Source of the DNA: Thalassotalea euphylliae
GTDB taxonomy: Bacteria; Pseudomonadota; Gammaproteobacteria; Enterobacterales; Alteromonadaceae
Reading direction: 5' to 3'
Assembly (NCBI RefSeq): GCF_003390395.1
Contig: NZ_QUOV01000001.1
Coordinates: 3,286,001-3,350,000 of the forward strand
DNA: 64,000 nucleotides
Under the pieces are notes generated by a model that saw only the letters and a list, made by a program, of their open reading frames with translations, had not been told where the DNA came from and did not search any database. A program made the translations under genes and the position numbers. Position 1 is the first letter of the stretch. The number at the start of each line of letters is the position of its first letter. Shown one piece after another: positions 1 through 7,994 of this stretch.

Positions 1-357
1 GTCATCGCGATCGGCACCCGAATTATCAGTTTCGCGAATGTAGTCATCCCATGTCATCGTCTTAGCCTGAGAGTAACCGTAGGCACTGCTTACGCGCCCC
101 CATGGAATAAAACCAAGCAAGTAATCACGTGGTGGTAGCGCATCATGCCTAAAGGAGCTTTCTTGATACATCATCGCCATTGGCACATGAATAGGAACGC
201 CCCAACGCTCACGCGCATCTTTTGCAGCAAAATACCAATCGCGGTGCTCGCGAAAGATTTCACAGATATTTTCAGGATTTTTTGGAGGAGGCGTTGCACA
301 GCCAGCAAGTAATATTGTGCTGAGCAAGCTAATCAGAAACAGCTTAGTTTTACGCAT
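1..357 (-). CDS. Lytic transglycosylase-like (SLT domain) lipoprotein, C-terminus outside window
   Basis: The reading frame begins with ATG at 357-355 and continues past the left edge, so only about the first 119 residues are visible. They start with a basic and hydrophobic signal ending in the lipobox LLAGC, so the protein should be a lipid-anchored periplasmic protein. Further in, the segment MMYQESSFRHDALPP resembles the catalytic-glutamate motif of SLT-type lytic transglycosylases (ESSF), and AYGYSQAK resembles the following Gly/Gln-containing motif. These enzymes cleave the glycan strand of peptidoglycan. The catalytic assignment rests on these two motifs only, because the rest of the domain is not in the window. 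The upstream side faces the sRNA array. Confidence 0.75.
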   Translation of the reverse strand, partial: MRKTKLFLISLLSTILLAGCATPPPKNPENICEIFREHRDWYFAAKDARERWGVPIHVPMAMMYQESSFRHDALPPRDYLLGFIPWGRVSSAYGYSQAKTMTWDDYIRETDNSGADRDD

Positions 358-435
358 AAAACAACTAAATTGAAAAAGTAAGCGACTTGGTAGGGTTATG
401 ATGCCAGAGCATTAAAAAAAAATCTTACCTTTCTT

Positions 436-463
436 GGAACTTTTTGTTTTTACATCACTCTTA
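436..463 (+). promoter_or_regulatory. Sigma-E-type promoter of sRNA unit 1
   Basis: The -35 element GGAACTT (436-442) is followed by exactly 16 bases and the -10 element TCTTA (459-463). This matches the RpoE-type consensus (GGAACTT / TCnnA). The expected transcription start at 470 coincides with the conserved GAGAG. Confidence 0.72.
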
Positions 464-469
464 CTAAAC

Positions 470-541
470 GAGAGACTTTTGTTATATTCCCCTTTTGGAT
501 ATTCATCGCGCTATTCTTTTTAAGCATAGCGCGTTTTTTTT
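470..541 (+). ncRNA. Candidate small RNA, unit 1 of a four-unit tandem array
   Basis: A transcript of about 72 nt is predicted. It starts with GAGAGAC at 470, carries a pyrimidine-rich core (UUCCCCUUUU, about 487-496) and ends in an intrinsic terminator: an 8-bp stem CGCGCTAT (507-514) with ATAGCGCG (526-533), followed by eight T (534-541). No open reading frame with a credible ribosome binding site lies in it. The promoter-to-start geometry is identical to the three units that follow. I do not recognise it as a named RNA family. Confidence 0.68.
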
Positions 542-625
542 GCCCTGAATTTGCTGCCCAAATCACTATTCAAAACTTAGCCACACATCTCACTTTTACT
601 TTTCTTAAAATTTTTTCAATTTAAT

Positions 626-653
626 TGAACTTTACTATCAAGCATGACTCAAA
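626..653 (+). promoter_or_regulatory. Sigma-E-type promoter of sRNA unit 2
   Basis: TGAACTT (626-632), 16 bases, then TCAAA (649-653). Six bases separate the -10 from the conserved GAGAG at 660. Confidence 0.72.
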
Positions 654-659
654 CAAAGT

Positions 660-733
660 GAGAGAATTACTCCCTTAGTGTTTTTATGTTTTTGAGCGCG
701 TTTACCTGATAGCAGTGTAAACGCGTTTTTTTT
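660..733 (+). ncRNA. Candidate small RNA, unit 2 of the tandem array
   Basis: A transcript of about 74 nt is predicted, starting GAGAGAAUU at 660 with the core CUCCCUUAGUGUUU. It shares CCCUUAGUGUUU with unit 3. The terminator stem is CGCGTTTAC (697-705) with GTAAACGCG (717-725), followed by eight T (726-733). The start lies 190 bases after that of unit 1. Only the promoter, the 5' end, the core and the terminator layout are conserved between units; the linkers are not. Confidence 0.7.
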
Positions 734-806
734 GCCTGTTATTTATCTCTGCTTTTATCTCAGCTTTCGACAATTCTTATTGTTTAACAAAAAAGCCAAA
801 ACTTTG

Positions 807-834
807 TGAACTTTTAGCGCAATACCCTGTCCTA
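807..834 (+). promoter_or_regulatory. Sigma-E-type promoter of sRNA unit 3
   Basis: TGAACTT (807-813), 16 bases, then TCCTA (830-834). Six bases separate the -10 from GAGAG at 841. Confidence 0.72.
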
Positions 835-840
835 ATAATT

Positions 841-917
841 GAGAGACTTATTTTCCCTTAGTGTTTCATGAGATTTGATGCGTTTAACTGATTTTTACCA
901 GTAAACGCATTTTTTTT
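841..917 (+). ncRNA. Candidate small RNA, unit 3 of the tandem array
   Basis: A transcript of about 77 nt is predicted, starting GAGAGACUU at 841 with the core UUUUCCCUUAGUGUUUC. The terminator is a long stem between 878-890 and 899-910 with one bulge, followed by T910-917. It is the closest relative of unit 2. The core could pair with an AAGGGAA-type Shine-Dalgarno sequence. Confidence 0.7.
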
Positions 918-1040
918 GTCTGAAATTTGAGAGTTCTTGAAAAGTTAGAGAAAAGTTAAATAAGAACAACAAGTTGCCAGTAGATTCAGAAAATAAGTTA
1001 GCGATTATAAAAACATAACAGAAATATATCGAACATTTTT

Positions 1041-1068
1041 TGAACTAACCGGATTAGTACTGGTCGAA
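1041..1068 (+). promoter_or_regulatory. Sigma-E-type promoter of sRNA unit 4
   Basis: TGAACTA (1041-1047), 16 bases, then TCGAA (1064-1068). Six bases separate the -10 from GAGAG at 1075. This is the most diverged of the four promoters. Confidence 0.62.
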
Positions 1069-1074
1069 GTGTTT

Positions 1075-1140
1075 GAGAGCAAAACCTCCCTGGACTGCTT
1101 TCATATTTTAGTAGCGCGTTGCCCTAACGCGCTTTTTTTT
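1075..1140 (+). ncRNA. Candidate small RNA, unit 4 of the tandem array
   Basis: A transcript of about 66 nt is predicted, starting GAGAGC at 1075 with the core CCUCCCUGGAC. The terminator stem is AGCGCGTT (1113-1120) with AACGCGCT (1126-1133), followed by T1133-1140. It is the most diverged unit but keeps the same architecture. Confidence 0.63.
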
Positions 1141-1223
1141 GTCTGGTACTTTCGTCTGATAGTTTTCTGAACAGTGCCTAACAATTCGCGACATGACTTT
1201 TGGTAAGTGTGTTTGAATTATCG

Positions 1224-1251
1224 AAAAAAGAGCTAGAGGTAACCCTAGCTC
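1224..1251 (-). terminator. Intrinsic terminator of gshA
   Basis: Read on the minus strand, GAGCTAG and CTAGCTC (1245-1251 and 1230-1236) form a stem followed by a six-T run (1229-1224), just after the gshA stop codon. Confidence 0.8.
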
Positions 1252-1254
1252 CCA

Positions 1255-2826
1255 TTATGCTTTGAAATAATCAGCTAAGAAGCTATCAAAGTCTCGCGTA
1301 TCGTTTTCTTCAATCGCTTTTTGATCAAGGTGAGATTGTTTTGCCGCTTGCGTTAACATCTCCAGATCAAATGTTTGATAACCATTAGCCATTTGCTGTT
1401 CGCGGTATTCACTCGCTTTACCTAATGCTAATGCTGTGTATTTCGCTTCTTGGTTAACCACCATATCTACTAGCTTCGCAGAAGGCGTTAAGCTCGCATC
1501 TTTAACTTTGGCAAACTCGCTGCTCGTCACCACTTGGTAATCGTCCGCACCGTAGGCCTTATCTAACAGCTTAGCCACTTGCATAAACTCTTCAAATAGC
1601 TCACCACCCCACTCTGGGATGGTTTTACATTGATTGTCATCGTTAAGCTTTAGCTCAGGTTCACGGCCGCGCAGCACCACTTTATCCATATTGTGCTCAT
1701 AGCGTTTTTGTAGCTCAGCTGTCATCTCTGGGCTAGGTGCTAGTGCACAGTAGGTTAAAAATACATCGAGGAAACGCATTTGCTCAAGGCTAATGCCCGT
1801 TGCGGAGAATGGGTTAACATCTAACGCACGCACTTCAATATATTCAACACCGCGACGCTGCAATGCTTCTGAAGGCTTTTCTCCTGACTCCGCTACGCGT
1901 TTAGGACGAATAGGCGCGTACAGTTCATTTTCAATTTGCAAGACATTGCTGTTTAGTTGGCGATATTCACCATCTACCTTAACGCCAATTTTATCAAAAT
2001 CATCCGAAGCCAATGAAATTGCTTCTTTAACGCCTTCAACATATGAGGCTAAATTGTTGTAGCAAATATTCAGCGCTGATTGTGCGCTATTGGTATAACC
2101 TAAATCACTCATGCGCAGCGACGTGGCATGCTCTAAATACAGATAACCCGTTTTAGAGCGTTTGAATGGCAATTGATGTGGCTTGTCTTGCAAGAACGAA
2201 CTACACAGTATCGGAGAGCTGCCAAACAAGTAAGGAATTAACCAGCACAATCGTTTGTAATTGCGAATAAGTGCAAAGTAGCGCTCTGAAACAAAGGTTT
2301 GTAAATCTCGTGTATCACCATCTATCTGCTGAATAGCACGCCAAAAATCTTCAGAAAAAGAAAAGTTAAAATGAATGCCTGCGATTACCTGCATCATGCT
2401 GCCATAGCGGTTTTTCAGCCCTTGGCGATATACGGTTTTCATACGACCAACGTTAGAGCTGCCGTATTGCGCGAGCGGAATTTGGTCATCGTCTTCAACA
2501 AAGCACGGCATACTTAATGGCCATAACAACTCACCATCAATATTTTCGTAGGCATACTTTTGAATATCTTCCAGTTGAGCGATGGTTTGCTCTGCTGAGC
2601 CACTTACTGGCGTAATAAACTCAAGTAAGGTTTCTGAATAGTCAGTCGTAATGTATGGATGTGTTAGGGCGGATCCTAAACTTTCGCGATGAGGCTGAGT
2701 TGATAGCCTTCCCTCACTTACCACCCGCAAAGCTTCACGCTCAACACCACGCTTGATTCCTGAAACGGCAGCTAAATGTTCATCGGCTGATAAGGCTTGT
2801 AAATACTGATTAAGAGATGAGGTCAA
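1255..2826 (-). CDS. gshA: Glutamate-cysteine ligase
   Basis: This 523-residue protein catalyses the first, ATP-dependent step of glutathione synthesis, joining glutamate and cysteine in the cytoplasm. Length and sequence fit the proteobacterial GshA type 1 family (about 518 residues in E. coli); recognisable segments are GIKRGVEREALRV near the N-terminus and YIEVRALDVNPF in the C-terminal half. The start is a TTG at 2826-2824 preceded five bases upstream by GGAG; no ATG start is available with a better site. The gene stands alone with its own terminator, and the sRNA array lies beyond it, pointing toward it. Confidence 0.95.
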   Translation of the reverse strand: MTSSLNQYLQALSADEHLAAVSGIKRGVEREALRVVSEGRLSTQPHRESLGSALTHPYITTDYSETLLEFITPVSGSAEQTIAQLEDIQKYAYENIDGELLWPLSMPCFVEDDDQIPLAQYGSSNVGRMKTVYRQGLKNRYGSMMQVIAGIHFNFSFSEDFWRAIQQIDGDTRDLQTFVSERYFALIRNYKRLCWLIPYLFGSSPILCSSFLQDKPHQLPFKRSKTGYLYLEHATSLRMSDLGYTNSAQSALNICYNNLASYVEGVKEAISLASDDFDKIGVKVDGEYRQLNSNVLQIENELYAPIRPKRVAESGEKPSEALQRRGVEYIEVRALDVNPFSATGISLEQMRFLDVFLTYCALAPSPEMTAELQKRYEHNMDKVVLRGREPELKLNDDNQCKTIPEWGGELFEEFMQVAKLLDKAYGADDYQVVTSSEFAKVKDASLTPSAKLVDMVVNQEAKYTALALGKASEYREQQMANGYQTFDLEMLTQAAKQSHLDQKAIEENDTRDFDSFLADYFKA

Positions 2827-3016
2827 AATGGCTCCGCCGCCTAGCGTATAATTCGAATTGGTTACAATGTAAGGGTAATTGATGATAATTCAATACGCTA
2901 GCTAGTAAACTTTACCAAAAGTTACAAAATAAAAAGGTGCGCCCAGTGTCAATGGGTGCGAAAATAACCCTGATTATTAGTATTTCGTATAAACAGCCCA
3001 ATTTAAAGAACACTTT

Positions 3017-4375
3017 ATGCAAGACTCCGCTCTCAGTTTACTTCCTCCATTTGTCGCCATTTTAATTGCCGTTTGGCGACGCAATGCCTTAATGGCACTG
3101 CTCGTTGGTGTACTACTTAGTCATTTAATGGTTGCGAACTGGCAACCGATGAGTGGTGCATCAGGTGCGATTTCCGGCTTTGCTGACGTGTTTTCATCAA
3201 CGGGTAATGTATATATTATTTGTTTCAGTTTATTAATTGGCGCTATGGTGAAGCTGCTCAGTGAAGCTGGCGCGGTTAATGGCTTTATTGAACACTTAGC
3301 TAAGTTAAAACTCGTTAAAACCAAGCGCCAAGCCAGCATGTTACCGACACTGATTGGTTCCAGTATTTTCACCGATACAAACCTGAGTATGTTCACTGCC
3401 GGCATGGCAAGCCAGCAGTTATTCGACCGCCATAAACTAAGTCGAGCTCGCTTGGCTTATTTGCTCGATTCAACCTGCGCCCCGATAAGTATTTTGTTCT
3501 TAATTAATGGCTGGGGCGCTTATGTTCTTGGTTTGCTAGATGGATTTAGTTTTGACGATCCAGTTAGCGTATTAATTGGCACAATAGGCTATAACTTTTA
3601 TGCCATTATTGCCGTTGCTCTGGCCTATTACACCGCATACTCAGGTAAAGCTTTTGGCCCTCTGGCAAACGCAACAAGCATAGTGAACACGGCAACTGAG
3701 TCAAGCGACACAAAAATTGGCCCTGCACGCGTGATGTGGGTGCCATTAATTGCACTACTAGCAATTACTTTAACCTTGTTATTTATCACGGGTGACGGCG
3801 ACATGCGTCGCGGCTCTGGCTCATTCTCAGTGTTTTGGGCCATCGTTAGTAGCTGCGTGTTAGTAATTGGCATGATCAGCTATTACCGCCTACTTAGTGC
3901 ACAAGCAATGGCTAAAATATTCGTTAATGGCCTTTGGTATATGGCACCTGTGGTAATGATTCTAGTGTTGTCATTTGCCTTTGGTGATGTCATTAAAGCG
4001 CTTGGTACTGGCACTTATGTTAGTGAATTAATGCAGGTGGAAGTCCCACTATTTTTAATTGCGCCAATTATCTTTTTAGTTGCTGCGGTAATGGCATTTG
4101 CCACCGGCACCTCGTGGGGTACTTTTGCCATCTTGATCCCAATTGCTGTGCCAATTGCCATGCAAACTGGGCTGCCCGTGTCTTTCCTTGTTGCGGCTGT
4201 GCTAGGTGGCGGTATTTTTGGTGATCATTCTTCGCCGATTTCAGACACCACAGTGGTTGCTTCTATTGCCAGCGGCTGTGATCATTACGAACACGTAAAA
4301 ACCCAGCTACCTTATGCCTTGTTTGGCGCCATGTTAACCATAGTGATCTACATCTTGATTGGTCTTAGCTTTTAA
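3017..4375 (+). CDS. NhaC-family Na+/H+ antiporter
   Basis: A 452-residue, strongly hydrophobic inner-membrane protein with about 11-12 predicted membrane segments. It matches the NhaC antiporter family, which exchanges Na+ for protons; the conserved segment GGGIFGDHSSPISDTTVVAS in the C-terminal part is diagnostic of this group. Such carriers are common in marine bacteria. The stop codon overlaps the start of the next gene by one base (TAATG), so the two are translationally coupled. The exact substrate cannot be read from sequence, since relatives exchange organic acids such as malate and lactate. Confidence 0.85.
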   Translation: MQDSALSLLPPFVAILIAVWRRNALMALLVGVLLSHLMVANWQPMSGASGAISGFADVFSSTGNVYIICFSLLIGAMVKLLSEAGAVNGFIEHLAKLKLVKTKRQASMLPTLIGSSIFTDTNLSMFTAGMASQQLFDRHKLSRARLAYLLDSTCAPISILFLINGWGAYVLGLLDGFSFDDPVSVLIGTIGYNFYAIIAVALAYYTAYSGKAFGPLANATSIVNTATESSDTKIGPARVMWVPLIALLAITLTLLFITGDGDMRRGSGSFSVFWAIVSSCVLVIGMISYYRLLSAQAMAKIFVNGLWYMAPVVMILVLSFAFGDVIKALGTGTYVSELMQVEVPLFLIAPIIFLVAAVMAFATGTSWGTFAILIPIAVPIAMQTGLPVSFLVAAVLGGGIFGDHSSPISDTTVVASIASGCDHYEHVKTQLPYALFGAMLTIVIYILIGLSF

Positions 4376-5076
4376 TGGCTTATGAGTTTGAGTTGGTTGA
4401 CGAACAACCAGATTTTGTACTAGTAAACAAAGCGCCAAACGTTAACTTTCACGATGAAGGTGAGCTTGGCGCAGGCTTGTTTTCACAAGTAAAAAGCCAG
4501 CTTGAACTGACCGAGCTTTACCCGGTTCATCGACTAGACAAGCTAACTTCAGGCTTAGTTATCTTTGCCAAAAACCTTGCTGCAGCGCGTACCTTTGAGC
4601 AGCTTTTTCGTGAACATCAAATTGATAAGTATTACATTGCGTTAAGCGATAAAAAGCCGAAAAAAAAGCAAGGATTAATCAAAGGCGATATGGCGAAAAG
4701 CCGCCGTGGTATGTGGAAGTTAATGCGTACTATGGAAAACCCAGCGATTACTCAGTTTTTTAGCACCAGCTTAATTGCCGGCCTGCGCGCTTATTTGCTT
4801 AAACCACACAGTGGCAAGACTCACCAGATTCGCGTTGCACTAAGCAGTATTGGTGCGCCCATACTAGGAGATACTTTGTACGGTAATCCTGGTTCAGAAA
4901 AGTTTGTTGCCGATCGCGGTTACCTACACGCCTACGCGCTGCGTTTTACTTATCAAGATAAACTGTTTGACTACCTTCAAACACCGAATTTTGGAGAGCA
5001 TTTTCAGTCTGCTGAGGCGTTAGCATGGCTTTCGAGTACTTCGCCACCATGGCAACAAGCTTGGCCCAAGTGCTAG
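4375..5076 (+). CDS. RluA-family RNA pseudouridine synthase
   Basis: This 233-residue protein carries the family signature HRLDKLTSGLVIF at about residues 57-69, whose Asp is the catalytic residue that attacks uridine, and a later KPHSGKTHQIRVAL segment typical of RluA-type enzymes. There is no N-terminal S4 domain, so it is a short single-domain member. The modified RNA site cannot be told from sequence. Its start overlaps the antiporter stop by one base. A 197-bp repeat element begins 14 bases after the stop codon. Confidence 0.85.
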   Translation: MAYEFELVDEQPDFVLVNKAPNVNFHDEGELGAGLFSQVKSQLELTELYPVHRLDKLTSGLVIFAKNLAAARTFEQLFREHQIDKYYIALSDKKPKKKQGLIKGDMAKSRRGMWKLMRTMENPAITQFFSTSLIAGLRAYLLKPHSGKTHQIRVALSSIGAPILGDTLYGNPGSEKFVADRGYLHAYALRFTYQDKLFDYLQTPNFGEHFQSAEALAWLSSTSPPWQQAWPKC

Positions 5077-5090
5077 AAACTTTGCTAAAT

Positions 5091-5287
5091 AACCTCAGCT
5101 CTGGATAACTAATGTGCTTCTAGCGGCTATTTTTACTGCTACCAGCGTTAAATTTGCTTGCAATAGACCAGCTATTGACGCGCAAATTTGCCTTGATATC
5201 AGCAAAAATTTCTCGCAAGAAGATAAAAACCAACATCAGTATTTGAATTGATTTGTTATTCACTATTTCTTATCCAAACCTGAGGTT
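5091..5287. mobile_element. 197-bp MITE-like repeat, family 1 copy A
   Basis: The element begins AACCTCAGCTCTGGATAA (5091-5108) and ends TTATCCAAACCTGAGGTT (5270-5287), an imperfect terminal inverted repeat of 18 bp. It is flanked by AAAT on both sides (5087-5090 and 5288-5291), which could be a target duplication. An inverted copy of identical length and roughly 90 percent identity lies at 30937-31133. It encodes no protein. Confidence 0.8.
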
Positions 5288-5291
5288 AAAT

Positions 5292-5321
5292 AAAAATGGC
5301 AGTCAATTGACTGCCATTTTT
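5292..5321 (-). terminator. Palindromic terminator of the NSS transporter
   Basis: A perfect 30-bp palindrome with arms AAAAATGGCAGTCAA and TTGACTGCCATTTTT. It ends ten bases before the transporter stop codon on the minus strand and could act in both directions. Confidence 0.8.
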
Positions 5322-5331
5322 ATTTGGAACA

Positions 5332-6681
5332 TTACAGCAAGCTGTGAACAAACACGCCACCAATTGCCACAGGGCAAACAAATTTGGTGTACCACGGCCA
5401 GACTTTCCAGAACAAGCTGTCTTCAACCGTTTCATTACCTTGCTTTATTTCGGCCAATAGTGAGCTACGTTGCCAGATCCAGCCAGCAAACACACAGCAA
5501 AGCATGGCAATAATTGGCTGACCATATTCTGTTGAAAGGGTCGCCACAAAACCTAACATCACACCTAGATTTGAAATAATACCGAAGCTTATGAGTAAAA
5601 TAACCAAGCCAATGATGGTTGTTGCCTTCTTGCGATCGATATTATGGCGCTCAACCGCATAGGAAACTGGCCCTTCAAGCATTGAAATAGACGAAGTTAG
5701 CGCAGCAATAGACATTAACAAGAAGAAGGCTAAACCAATAAACAAACCTAAACCGCCCATACCATCAAACAGGCTAGGTAACACGGTAAACACTAAAGTC
5801 GGCCCTGCAATTAAGCTGCCGTCGTCAGCAAAAATTTGCACGCCTTGTGCTTGTGCGACATACATCGCAGGGATAATTAACAAGCCAGCAAGGAAAGCAA
5901 TAGAAACGTCAATCAGGGTAACTTGCGCCCCTATGGTGACCATGTTTTCTTTCTTGGCAATATAAGAGCCGTAAATCACCATCACCGAGGTACCAAGTGA
6001 CAATGAGAAGAATGCCTGACCTAAAGCACTAACCAGTAGGTTCGGCTCTAACACGCGGCTGATATCAGGGTTTAGATAAGCTTCTAACCCTTGCATTGCA
6101 CCGTCTAGGGTCATGACATAGCCAATCAGCAATATCAGTAAGCCGATCATCATTGGCATTAAGCGCTTTGACCATTTTTCGATGCCTTGCTCGACACCGC
6201 GGCGAATAATAAACACGGTGAGAAACATAAATAAGGTGGTAAAAAAGACATTACGGGCAACGGAGTCGCTCACCGCCCAAGACGCAATAGATTGCAATCC
6301 GGCGATTTCAGCGGCAGATTCAACGGCAAACGACATCATCCAGCCGGCTAAAATGCCGTAAAAACTCAAAATGAGTGAGGCACAGATAATACCGCCAAAG
6401 CCAACAATAAATGCAAAGCGCTTTTGCCAAGCCTTACGCGACATTTTTTGTAAGCTAGTAACGGCATTTGCTTGGCCATAGCGACCAATTAATATTTCTG
6501 CCATGAAAGCGGGATATGCTAAACAAAACGCCAGCACTAAATACACTAGTACGAACGCTGCACCACCATTGCTAGCAGTTTGTGTAGGAAAGCCCCAAAC
6601 GTTACCCAGACCAACCGCAGAGCCTGCGGCCGCCATAATAAACCCGATGCGCGAGCTAAACTCGCCTCTAGAAACAGCCAT
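5332..6681 (-). CDS. Sodium-dependent transporter, NSS (SNF) family
   Basis: A 449-residue inner-membrane protein of the neurotransmitter:sodium symporter family. The N-terminal segment SRIGFIMAAAGSAVGLGNVW matches the first helix, whose unwound part binds Na+ and substrate in LeuT-type proteins. About 11-12 membrane segments follow. Bacterial members import amino acids or similar small amines with sodium; the substrate here is unknown. It is a single gene with its own terminator. Confidence 0.88.
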   Translation of the reverse strand: MAVSRGEFSSRIGFIMAAAGSAVGLGNVWGFPTQTASNGGAAFVLVYLVLAFCLAYPAFMAEILIGRYGQANAVTSLQKMSRKAWQKRFAFIVGFGGIICASLILSFYGILAGWMMSFAVESAAEIAGLQSIASWAVSDSVARNVFFTTLFMFLTVFIIRRGVEQGIEKWSKRLMPMMIGLLILLIGYVMTLDGAMQGLEAYLNPDISRVLEPNLLVSALGQAFFSLSLGTSVMVIYGSYIAKKENMVTIGAQVTLIDVSIAFLAGLLIIPAMYVAQAQGVQIFADDGSLIAGPTLVFTVLPSLFDGMGGLGLFIGLAFFLLMSIAALTSSISMLEGPVSYAVERHNIDRKKATTIIGLVILLISFGIISNLGVMLGFVATLSTEYGQPIIAMLCCVFAGWIWQRSSLLAEIKQGNETVEDSLFWKVWPWYTKFVCPVAIGGVFVHSLL

Positions 6682-6901
6682 AAACTATCTACTTTTATTA
6701 TTATATTTACGTTGTTAGCGACATAATTTACGTAAAACCGACCCGCGAAGACAAGCCAGTGGCGTAAAATTGTTGACTGACAACTTAAATAGACTGTGCA
6801 CAATAATGTGCACAAAGATCAATCAATTTCTTTACAGGTAGGCAATCAGCTAGCTTGTAATAGCCCAATGCAACATATTTCCTGTAAATAGGCGCAACAA
6901 A

Positions 6902-6925
6902 AAACGAGCTTAACGCTCGTTTCTT
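6902..6925 (-). terminator. Hairpin downstream of yajQ
   Basis: AAACGAGC (6902-6909) and GCTCGTTT (6915-6922) form an 8-bp stem. On the minus strand the following T run is short but present. It lies 15 bases past the yajQ stop. Confidence 0.65.
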
Positions 6926-6939
6926 GTTTACATTTTTGG

Positions 6940-7422
6940 CTAGTCGCGGAAGTTGTTAAACTGGAATGGCTGGTCTAACTCTGCTTCACGTACTAACTGC
7001 ATCACCGCTTGCAAATCGTCACGCTTTTTACCGGTAACGCGCACTTGTTCACCTTGAATAGCTGCTTGAACTTTGATTTTGCTATCTTTAATCAACTTAA
7101 CAACTTTCTTAGCCACGTCTTTTTCAATGCCTTCTTGAAAAGTAACACGTTGCGTACAGTTCTTGCCAGAAAACTCAGGATCAGAGATTTGCATTGCTCT
7201 CGGGTCGATTTGTCGTTTAACTAATTGATTACGTAAAATATCAACCATTTGCTTAACCTGAAAATCACCTTCAGCTTTTACTGCCACTGCTGGCGATTTC
7301 CACTCAAAGCTCGCTTCTACTCCGCGAAAATCGAAACGAGTGCTTAACTCACGTGTTGAATTTTCCGTGGCATTGCGCACTTCTTCTAAATTAATTTCTG
7401 AAACAATATCAAATGACGGCAT
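6940..7422 (-). CDS. yajQ: YajQ family nucleotide-binding protein
   Basis: A 160-residue protein that matches the YajQ (UPF0234) family along its full length, from [11 protein letters not shown] to the C-terminal [10 protein letters not shown]. Some family members bind cyclic di-GMP and alter transcription factor activity; others were reported to bind nucleic acids or nucleotides. The length equals the usual family size of about 160. It is transcribed alone, divergently from the vanZ-like gene. Confidence 0.93.
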   Translation of the reverse strand: MPSFDIVSEINLEEVRNATENSTRELSTRFDFRGVEASFEWKSPAVAVKAEGDFQVKQMVDILRNQLVKRQIDPRAMQISDPEFSGKNCTQRVTFQEGIEKDVAKKVVKLIKDSKIKVQAAIQGEQVRVTGKKRDDLQAVMQLVREAELDQPFQFNNFRD

Positions 7423-7604
7423 AGTGTGCCCTTCGCTAAAATTTTTCGCCAGTTTATCAAAATAGCCAATAATTTCTAACTAACTCAACCGTTTTTTCTT
7501 ACCTTTGCCATGATATGATGATGCTTTAATTTAATTGCCAACTATCAGGCACAATTTAAGCTCTGCTGAGATAGTTTAAACACAACGTTAAGAAATAATT
7601 TAGT

Positions 7605-7994
7605 TTGAAAAATCTCCATCACATTCTATTTTTTCTCATACTTGCACTTACCAGTATCGCATTCTTTTTCTCACCAGAATTGCGCGACATTGTCGTGAGC
7701 AATACGCAAATCGACACGATAGGCCATGCCATCGGTTTTTTCGTGCTGACATGGCTAACCAGTAGTTTATTCAAACTACCTGCTTGGCCACTGACCATAG
7801 CGTTAATTGGCTATGCAGCACTCAGTGAAGTCGCACAATACTCTTTAGGTTTTAGAAATGGCGAATTTAAAGATTTTGTTGGCGATACAATTGGCATTTT
7901 ACTCTTTATGTTACTGAAATGGTTATGGTTAGTTTACGGTCCAGCCAATACCGCGAGTGTTGAGACCCAAAGCAAAAGCCAAATGAAAGTATGA
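7605..7994 (+). CDS. VanZ-like membrane protein
   Basis: A 129-residue protein with four predicted membrane helices and the VanZ-type pattern near the third and fourth helices (SEVAQYSLGFRNGEFKDFVGDTIGI). VanZ itself gives low-level teicoplanin resistance, but the role of most chromosomal homologues is unknown. The start appears to be TTG at 7605, since no ATG fits the N-terminus. The last four bases (ATGA) overlap the start of the next gene, so the two are co-transcribed. Confidence 0.75.
   Translation: MKNLHHILFFLILALTSIAFFFSPELRDIVVSNTQIDTIGHAIGFFVLTWLTSSLFKLPAWPLTIALIGYAALSEVAQYSLGFRNGEFKDFVGDTIGILLFMLLKWLWLVYGPANTASVETQSKSQMKV

Noticed and set aside
358..1254. tRNA, 6S RNA or a CRISPR array in the gene-free region before gshA.
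   Set aside because: No cloverleaf or CCA-type end, and the repeated blocks are promoters and terminators, not identical repeats with unique spacers.
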